Positions 56,601-64,000 of a stretch of DNA of 64,000 nt are shown here, piece after piece. Under the pieces are notes generated by a model that was not told the origin of the DNA, did not search any database, and saw only the letters and a list, made by a program, of their open reading frames with translations. Both the position numbers and the translations under genes were made by a program. The first letter of the stretch is position 1. Every line of letters starts with the position of its first letter. Source of the stretch: Anaspis maculata (taxonomy: Eukaryota; Arthropoda; Insecta; Coleoptera; Scraptiidae); the NCBI GenBank assembly GCA_949128115.1, contig OX421966.1:57905416-57969415 (forward strand). Direction: 5' to 3'.

Positions 56601-56892
56601 CCGTACGTCCGAATTCAGATTGGTTGGGGTCTAGATTTGATGATGAATTTTTGCATTTTATCATACCCATTTCATTTTCCTCGAATTTTCCGGGAAAAAT
56701 ATACAGACAACAATCTGTTTTCCACATTTGAGCTTTTAGCAATGTACAGGGTCAATGTGGGAACATGAAACCTACACAAAGAAAAAATTTTTTTTCGCAT
56801 TCGCCAATACCAAATACGATATGGTTACATTTTGCAGCAGTTTCCGGGAACTCATTTTCAAGCAAAATTTGCAAATTCGGCGAGTTAGTCAA

Positions 56893-57308
56893 ATTTCCTG
56901 TCGGTGAGTTGTCGAGTCGGTGAAACGTCCTGTCGGTGAGTTGACTTGTCGGTAAATCGGCGAGTCGGTGAAATATCCTGTCGGTGAAATGGCGTGTCGG
57001 TGAGTTGACTTGTCGGTGAATCGGCGAGTCGGTGAAATGTCCTGTCGGTGAAATGGCGTGTCGGTGAAATGACCTGTCGGTGAAATTGCGTGTCGGTGGA
57101 GTGTCCTGTTGGTGGAATGTCCTGTCGGTGAATCGGCGTCTCGGTGGAATGTCCTGTCGGTGAAATGGCGTGTCGGCGAATTGTCTTGTCGGTGAAATAT
57201 CTAGTCGGTGAAATGTCCTGTCGGTGAAACGGCGTGTCGGTGAAATGTCCGTTCGGTGAAATGGCTGTCGTTGAAATGTCCAGTCGGTGAGTTGGTTGTT
57301 GGTGAAAT
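56893..57308. repeat. 16-bp minisatellite, right array (inverted)
   Basis: GTCGGTGAAATGTCCT-type units are the reverse complement of the array at 55070-55425, about 26 imperfect copies. The array abuts the broken Penelope-like coding fragment at about 57310. Confidence 0.92.
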
Positions 57309-57309
57309 G

Positions 57310-57892
57310 TACCAAACCCGTCTTTAGTAACTTTATTAAAAGAGCTGATTATGTGTTGACGGGGTTCTTGGGTAACTTCCCGAAATCCGGTGAATTGAGG
57401 AAGGTTAATGTTTTTTCTGTGTTGGAGGGTCCATCCAGAATGACCATACAGTTTCCCTTGTCTGCCTTGCAGATGACTATGTTTCCTATTTCGAGAGATT
57501 TACAGAGCGGTTTCAGCTCAACGATCACCATCCTTGTCTGATGAGGGATGACATCACACTTGAAACTGTTGAAGAGGCTGTTTACTTTGTGTAGAATAGG
57601 AAGTCGTTCGTTGAACGTATTCTAGGGACTTCTCTATGTGAGCTATGAAGACATCCTTGTCTTTATAACTTGGCGGGAGAAGAGGGTTGTATTTGAGTCC
57701 TTGGTTCAGCAGGGACATCTGGGCCGGAGTGAAGGACCTCGATGTCAAATTAAAGACTCTGCCGTGGAACTTGACATCCGAAAAACTAGTACTGGGAATA
57801 CGAGGTTCCTCACGGCGAGGGGGCGCTCGAGCAACCAGTGTGTTGAGTTTCTTTATCAGTCTCGAGAAGGTGAACTTGTGAGAGAACCGCAT
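57310..57892 (-). pseudogene. Penelope-like element, N-terminal part of the reverse transcriptase ORF
   Basis: On the minus strand from 57892, an N-terminal region rich in Arg and Ser leads into VFNLTSRSFTPAQMSLLNQG and LKYNP, the conserved start of Penelope-like ORFs. A frameshift near 57560 follows. The next frame (57531 to 57349) carries LEIGNIVICKADKGNCMVIL, the block that opens the RT domain. The fingers, YxDD box and GIY-YIG endonuclease are absent; the sequence stops at the minisatellite junction. Both assigned pieces and the 3' tail at 54041-54235 point the same way, so they may be two ends of one element. It is non-functional. Confidence 0.85.
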
Positions 57893-58006
57893 AATGTAAA
57901 TAGGAGGTCAGCCTGGGACTCTTGGTGCTTGACAAATGACAAAGGACGTCACGCCCCACTTGCAGGTGACCTAAACTTGACAGAATGACGTGATTCCGTG
58001 TGACAT

Positions 58007-58915
58007 TAGGGGAAACCCGCCAATGATGGCATACTTAATCATGAAGCTCGGTTATTACTTTATTCCTAGCTTCATCACCAATTGCATAAGCTATTTCAAT
58101 GAACAATTATAAGATATACCTTGAAAGTGAATTAGGAATTTGACTCAATTTTGTAGTTTTTCGTGAAAAAAATTATAATGAAAAATCGAAAGTATTCCAT
58201 CATAGGCACCATCCTTCCTATGATGGCATATCGTGAAAAATTGAGTCATTTTGAGGTTTTTCTACTTTCGATTTCATACAAACGGGTCAAATTGACAATT
58301 TTATGATAAGAGAATGGAAATCGATGGTAGGAGCCGAGGTAGGAGCAGAAAAGGAGTTGAGAAAAAAACATCTGGAATGTTTTCTCTGAAAACAAGTAAT
58401 TTTGGGAAAACTTCACCCAAAAAGTTTGCAAATGAGAATTTTTGACATAATACCGCGAATGGACATCTTTCGAAGTCAAGGATTCATGTCTGATGTCATA
58501 ACTCCTATGCCATCAAAGGAACGGCTGACTGAGGTATGCCATCATATGAAATTTTAATATTTCCATAAAATCACCTCAATTTTTTTCAAGTGAGAATATA
58601 GACTAAAATGGAACTAAAATTCAATCACACTATAGTATATCGATTGTATATGCGAAAGGAGACACTTGAATTCAGCTTGTCAAGAATGTAATTGAACGTT
58701 TACTTTTTCTGAAAATTACATCAAGGTTCACCAAAATCTTTATATCTTTACATGGATCGTTCAATATGTCTGCCTATCACACAAGTCTGTATGTCAATAC
58801 TTGGTGAAAATGGGTGCCTACCAAAGAGGTTATTTGGCCGATAAATTCAAATTCACAAAAAATATTGACAGTATGCCATCATCGGCACCATGCCATCATC
58901 GGCGAGTTTCCCCTA
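58007..58915. mobile_element. Inverted-repeat element M, TA-flanked
   Basis: The termini GGGGAAACCCGCCAATGATG and the reverse complement (CATCATCGGCGAGTTTCCCC) lie between TA dinucleotides at 58007-58008 and 58914-58915. ATGATGGCAT and its complement occur several times inside (58024, 58212, 58506, 58540, 58873, 58890). The terminal repeat is only about 30 bp, and the interior of about 850 bp has no recognised ORF. Confidence 0.78.
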
Positions 58916-59999
58916 TAGGGAAATAGTCGCAATATCAGTCACAGTCATATTCACATAGCACATAGTGGTGGTGTATACTATTTATGCCAAGTTGACAACA
59001 CAATTCACGCATGTTGTGTATGGGTAACTAAGAACTACGTCAGTCAAAAATGACTCGGGCTAGGTGGAAGTCAAGAAAGTGACGACGAGATAACATTTAT
59101 TAGTACTTTGCAATAACAAAAGACTATAAATTTTTCTGGGCTGTGCCCACCTACGAAAAATCCAAATGAACATAAACGGAGCAGAACTCCAAAGCCGCAA
59201 AACATTCTCGTTTGTCACGTCCGGAATATATGTGCATGTGTACGGTGTATATGATGAATATATACGGACATCAAGTCGTTTTAATTGAGTTTCAAACTTA
59301 TTCATCATGATTATTCAACAAGTTGCAACAAAGCGGCGTCTACTTTTTTTCCCTATCCTACACCTAACTACCCTTGCCTTGCAGCCTGTGGTATAATACC
59401 TGCTCGACAAAACTAATAACGGCGTAAGCGCGAAATAATTATTATCGGGGCTGGCTTGCGGGCAGGTGACTGCTGGCTTACAAATTCCCGGCTTTGTTTT
59501 TTCCCAAAGTGTCATTGAGGCATTAATTCACGCCTTAATGACGTCGCCCCCGATAAACATGTACTTACCCGAGTGTGTGACAGACACGCGAAGGAAATTT
59601 CCACTCTGCATTTCAATTCTGGCACGTTGCACGGCATATTTTCTTTGTGAGATTCTTTATGCAAGCAGGAAGGAAAATTCGATGCCTAGCCAGGTGTTTC
59701 AACGAAAGGTACCATAAATTTTTCTTGATGTTGTGTTACTACATTTGATAATGAATCAATACAAAGCTGGTACTCTACCTGGAAGCCTGTCCACGTCTTG
59801 TCCAAGATTCCGTTGATTCAAGCAACACGACATTCTCGCAATTTTGCCCATAGAGCAAAATCTATGGGCATTATCTTATCACAATCCGCAGCAATTGCAA
59901 AAGCTATATCTACGTGCCTAAAACTGTATTTCCACACCGCACCGTCTCGATGAAATAGTCCAACTCTGCAGGGACCATTTCATAAGAGACCGGCAAGCT
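58916..59999. other. Unannotated stretch
   Basis: No recognised gene, RNA or mobile element. Confidence 0.3.
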
Positions 60000-60080
60000 C
60001 AAGCGCTGTAAAGTGACGACGGCGTTTCTCAAACCAAATGACATTCCAATGAAGTGAAATGTGCTGATGGATTTGTGAGC
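60000..60080 (-). pseudogene. Gypsy-type reverse transcriptase fragment
   Basis: On the minus strand a short frame reads HKSISTFHFIGMSFGLRNAV followed by TLQRL. This parallels the Gypsy (Ty3) RT palm block in which an aromatic-rich segment precedes MPFGLxNAPxTFQR. The catalytic YxDD is not recognisable downstream. Only about 27 residues can be assigned, so chance similarity is not excluded. Confidence 0.45.
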
Positions 60081-61139
60081 CAAAAATAATACTTTGCTTT
60101 GTTGAAACAACTGTTATTATTCTCATTGTGTGAGCGCGTGGTCGGTATTGCTATGGCACGTTCATAATGCGGATGGATGTGAACTGCACACGTCCCACAA
60201 TGACGACGAAACGGACGTCATTTATCAGGTGGCCATGCATTAAAGGGCTGTCATGGGCAGCTACCCGTTACAAATGTATATTATCTGCTAATGCCATTAA
60301 TAGCACGAACAACAACATGAAATAGTAATAATAATGCAAACATCGATCAAGCTGAGGGATGCGCTTGAAACGTCATGGCATTCCACTAGGGCTTAGACTT
60401 ATGTAATACCCATCGAACATAATTATGCAGTTTCTGAAAACTCGTTTGAGGAACTTGTTTTTTGAAAAAATCGAAGACTGATCTTTGCCCAAGCGCAAGT
60501 ATAGAAAATGCACCCGTTTGAATAAAGTGCGCGCAAGAGATCTCGAGCTTTTTTATATCACACACAAAGTCGCAAAAGTCTCTCTGTCTCTCTCTTCTCT
60601 TTTTTCCCATGAAAGCATCAGAGAAGAGAGAAGAACTATCGACATAACTTAACAAACTTGCCAACCTCTTATTTTAAGCTCTCGAACTCTCCCCCAGAGT
60701 CTTTGTTCGGAATCCTGATGTGAATTTCAAGCACATTTTTCACTTTACCGCGCACACATTAAATGTAACATCGTAAAATATCCATATTGCATATTTATAA
60801 CGCGGCGCGTCAACCTCGTCGTCGCCCGTATTGTGATGGTGGTAGTGGCACTGCTGGTGGGTGGGATTTGCTCCTCCGGGTCTTCTGGTGAAGGGGATGC
60901 GTGTCATTATTATAATAAGTAGTATGGCAAGAGCGAGCATACAAAAGCACCGGGAAAAAAGTAAAATAGAGGGCAGCTTTGGCTCGAAGCCAGTTTTCTT
61001 GAAAATTTGTCGATAAAGCTCTCGTGGATGTGTATACTGGAATACAATGTCTGTCAAAAGAAAACCATAGAGCTCCTATCTAGACTCGTAGACTCTGGTT
61101 ATCTATGAGCTATCGGCATAGACCTCCACCTAAAATAGA
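60081..61139. other. Unannotated stretch
   Basis: No recognised gene. Frames at 60386-60664 and 60740-61057 (minus strand) show no known motif; the latter has a hydrophobic segment of low diagnostic value. Confidence 0.3.
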
Positions 61140-61563
61140 GTTATTTTGTATTGTTTTGTTTTATTGTCCACTGTCTACTGATGTTTCTTCGGTTTTGTTT
61201 CACAAATCTTGGTTGCCCTGAATACGAAAAGTATCAGTGAATTGTTTGTCATTCACGTGTGACTATATATTTGAGAGTACTCTTCTTTGAGCATTACCCA
61301 GGGGTTCCTTTGACAAAATCTTCCACTGAGTGCCTGTCTTCTGAAGCCGTTACTCTTTCTTTTCTTTGACTGACAATTTGACATGTTTTGTTTTGTTGTT
61401 TTCAATTGTTTGTATTGTTTCATTATTGTATTGATTCCCAGGTTTTCTTGTGGTTGTTGTTGATCTTGTTGTTGTGCTCCTATTATTTTGGTTATTTTGT
61501 ACATCTTGTGTCTTTATGAAATTGCAGGGGAGAGATGTAACATAACAGAGTGGTGCCGTGACC
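61140..61563 (+). mobile_element. LTR remnant followed by a tRNA-His primer-binding site (Bel/Pao-type)
   Basis: TGGTGCCGTGACC at 61551-61563 is identical to the site at 30137-30149 and complementary to the tRNA-His 3' end. Upstream lies a T-rich region that shares blocks with 31575-31745 and 35690-35730 (TTTGACTGACA, GTTTTCAATTGTTT). The LTR probably ends at about 61548 (ACATAACAG). The leader after it (GTGTGGGAAGAAGTCAGGA) resembles the leader at about 30170. No gag-pol frame follows. Confidence 0.6.
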
Positions 61564-62740
61564 AGAACTGTTCAAGGAGAGGAGCGGTGTGGGAAGAAGT
61601 CAGGAAAAGCCAGGATTGTCCAAGGAGCGGGTTTTTTTTTGTAACTCGGGATTGTCGAAAAGGGGATGCGATGGGATCATTTTTTGCCTTGACACCGGTG
61701 TTGTTCAGGAAAAGAGCCCTATGGGGGAGAAGAAGTTGTTTTTTGTCAACCATTCAGCCAAGAGTGTTCAAAGAGGGGACCGATGTTGAAAAGATTTTCT
61801 TGTGAACCATGTACTGCTGATTCTCAATATTCTTATTCTGTTTCATGAATAGCAATTTCAATTTTATAGATGACTGTACCTGAGTTGAACTGGTTCTCGA
61901 GTCTCGTGGAAATGGATTTTTCGCCTCACTACGGAAGAGAATATGCCTGTTCATTCGGCCGACTCAGCAAGCCTCGATCATCACGGCGTTTCATGCTCCA
62001 CGCGAAATGCTTCAAATGCCACCTGAGACATTGCAGCCATCCAACATAATCGACCCGACATGCTCTTGTTAGTCAACCATCAGTCGGTTAGTTAGTCATT
62101 ATCACCTGACCTCAACTTTCACGATAAACCATCAGTCACACCATCTCGCAAAACGTCACCACTGTCAGCTTGCACGACCTCACCGCCATATTGTTCAACA
62201 CCACTGTCTTACCAATGAACAGAAAAAGATTTGCTGAAACGAAAAGAGCATCAAAACGTCACTGCCGTCTTGCTATTTGCCACAGAGGCAACTTTTGTCC
62301 CTAAAGATAAATGGAACGTCATTGTCATCTTGTCTCATGACAAAGAAGAGTCTTGTCTGAATTCAAAATCACTATTCTTCAGCAAGTCACCATCGCATGG
62401 TTCCTCTGAAGCGGCTTGTCTGAAGCAGAAATCAATGGCTGCCCACACTAGTTCCATTTGTCAACGGAATGTTTAACTCTTTGGTCCCACATGCAATCTA
62501 GGGGCGTCCGCCTCTTGTCCGGTTTCAAAGAAGCAAGTTGTCTGAAGGGCCAAAATCGCTCCCACCAACATTTGGACACACTTGCTTGCCTTTTGTCGAT
62601 AAGGGGGGTTGCTCCTACCGCTGAACCACGGACTTGTCAGGTTTTTGTTTATTTTGTCTAGTTTGTGTTATTTGGTCCAATCTATCAGTCTCAGTCATGT
62701 TAGGTGTATTGAGAAAAGAGCCATAAACGAGTAATAATGA
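61564..62740. other. Degraded retroelement leader and unrecognised DNA
   Basis: From 61564 the sequence continues as an LTR-retrotransposon leader with purine-rich units. Further right no pol domain can be read. About 62640-62720 (GTTTATTTTGTCTAGTTTGT, TCAGTCATGTTAGGTG) resembles the LTR remnant at 35720-35780. Confidence 0.4.
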
Positions 62741-62849
62741 TAAACAATCACACGTACCCAGTAAACACAAGCTGGTCAATTATACGTATAATATACGCAT
62801 GATTGGTATAAAAGACGTTCTGGTATATCGAATACGGTTTAATATACGT

Positions 62850-63530
62850 ATATACATAGATATGTAGGTAATATTTTGGTATAATGGTATGTCTTTTATA
62901 AAACGTATGAAGATAATGATATAATAAACGCATATTTATTGACATTGAGGTATGAATTTGGTATATGGTGTAAGTTTTATAAACGAATGAAGATAATTAT
63001 GTAATATACGCATATCTAATGACATTGAGGTATTATTTTGGTATAATGATATAGGTTTTATAAGCAAATGAAGGTAATAACATAATATACTCATACCTAA
63101 TGACATTGAGGTATAAATTTGGTATATGGTATAAGTTTTATAAACGAATGAAGATAATTATGTAATATACGCATATCTAATGACATTGAGGTATTATTTT
63201 GATATAATGATATAGGTTTTATGAGCAAATGAAGATAATAATATAATATACTCATACCTAATGACATTGAGGTAGGACTTTGGTCGAGACTTTGGTATAA
63301 TGGTATAAGTTTTATAAACGGATGAAGACAATCATGATATATACGCATATCTAATGACATTGAGGTACCTATTACTTTGGTATAATGGTTTGAGTTTTAT
63401 AACCGAATGAGGATAATAAAAAAACATACTCATACTCAATGACATTGAGGTAGTACTTTAGTATAATGGTATAAGTTTTACGAGCAAATGAAGACAATTA
63501 TACAAAATACACATATCTAATGATACCGAT
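62850..63530. repeat. 80-bp satellite with alternating unit types
   Basis: GACATTGAGGTA recurs at 62941, 63021, 63102, 63182, 63263, 63356 and 63441, i.e. about every 80-93 bp. Odd and even units differ: one type has TAAACGAATGAAGATAATTA and CGCATATCTAATG, the other TGAGCAAATGAAGATAAT and CTCATACCTAATG, giving a 161-bp dimer. Reading frames on the minus strand across it are artefacts. Confidence 0.9.
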
Positions 63531-63835
63531 GAATTACTTATTACGTACTTGCTCAGGGACTTAGCATTAGTTAACGTAGGCTTTTTTATTAATTTATTCA
63601 ACGTTGGCTTATTTCCGCAACTAGGCCTAACACCGACGCCGGTGAATGCTTTCCTCTACTATCCCGGGAATTTTGCCGAACCCCTGTGTGTTCCAACACA
63701 GGTAGGGATTTTTAACGAACACCAACATCGCATGAGGTTGGCACCATCGTTCGTATTTTACGTGCTATATGCGACACACGGCATGTTTTGCATTTAGCAA
63801 GCATTCCAACTAAATGTAAGAGCTTTTTTGAGACG

Positions 63836-63920
63836 AAAATCCGAGCGCCCACAGAGGGACTCAAACCCACGACCTTTAGTGTGGCAGTCGAACACGATGA
63901 CCACCACACCACAAGCTCCT
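63836..63920 (-). tRNA. tRNA-like SINE head or tRNA pseudogene (Gly-like)
   Basis: On the minus strand TGTGGTGTGGTGG (63914-63902) is A-box-like, CGACTGCCACAC resembles the tRNA-Gly(GCC) anticodon arm, and GGTTTGAGTCC (63867-63857) is a good B-box. The acceptor stem does not close cleanly (GAGGAGC against GGGCGCTC). A polymerase III-type SINE head is therefore more likely than a working tRNA gene. Confidence 0.55.
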
Positions 63921-64000
63921 CTGAAAGTTTTAACGTTAAAGTACATTCTTGTAGCTTATTTCCAAAAAAACCTGGATGATAGATTTCTGTCAAGGAATAA

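Noticed and set aside
55070..57308. CRISPR-like appearance of short regular repeats
   Set aside because: Units are directly contiguous with no unique spacers, and the genome is eukaryotic.
56752..57315. 187-codon minus-strand frame
   Set aside because: It is the mirror-image minisatellite read through, with the same artefact.
57638..57988. Plus-strand open frame of 116 codons
   Set aside because: Antisense to the Penelope-like RT fragment, which shows clear family motifs on the other strand.
62750..63540. Minus-strand frames of 65 and 87 codons with repeated MSLDMRI-type words
   Set aside because: Translation of the 80-bp satellite.

Overview
This window is eukaryotic, repeat-dense DNA that looks like an insect genome. 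I can support no intact host gene in it. Every recognisable coding stretch belongs to a transposable element: an intact I/Jockey-type LINE, relics of at least three other non-LTR reverse transcriptases, a Penelope-like element, a Gypsy-type RT fragment, Bel/Pao-type LTR and primer-binding-site remnants, and the 3' part of a Crypton-type tyrosine recombinase gene. The retroelement mix, AT-rich spacers, a short TTAGG-like patch and many scattered GTAGGTA/TACCTAC words suggest an arthropod, possibly a hemipteran. The species call is inference only.

Layout. 1-5.4 kb: mostly unrecognised DNA with an 88-bp tandem duplication, a charged broken ORF on the minus strand and a foldback (2755-3795) hosting a smaller inverted-repeat element. 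5451-14285: a large foldback with TA-flanked inverted arms. Its centre holds a second foldback (6407-7887), and its right arm is interrupted by a complete 5.4-kb LINE (8016-13447) with a 14-bp target-site duplication. 14.8-26.2 kb: inverted-repeat ends around two copies of a G-rich tandem array (264-bp and 140-bp units ending in a GGAC microsatellite). The first copy is split by a 2-kb near-perfect palindrome whose TA target-site duplication is shown by an empty site in the second copy. 27.1-29.3 kb: a broken, 5'-truncated non-LTR retrotransposon.

30-38 kb: Bel/Pao-type remnants, a minus-strand RT relic, a TTAA/TA-flanked palindrome (33773-34988) and a hAT-like element (35992-37292) with an exact 8-bp target-site duplication, inserted in an LTR remnant. 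38.9-46.4 kb: foldback 38869-41739 (with nested insertions), the tyrosine-recombinase fragment (42608-43195), and a second copy of the 6407-7887 foldback family that carries a solo-LTR-like insertion. 47-54 kb: mostly unrecognised, with a decayed R1-like retroposon. 54-58 kb: the two ends of a Penelope-like element with inverted 16-bp minisatellites between them; its tail has a hammerhead-ribozyme-like core. 58-64 kb: another TA-flanked inverted-repeat element, LTR remnants, an 80-bp satellite and a tRNA-like SINE head.

The window is best read as a transposon graveyard built by nested insertion. The LINE is the only element that looks coding-competent. Many independent foldbacks share TA-flanked termini and a recurring CAGGGTG word. 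This gives the region long palindromes that could form hairpin RNA if transcribed. Element boundaries come from reading the two arms by eye and should be taken as accurate to a few bases where a target-site duplication is given, and to tens of bases otherwise.
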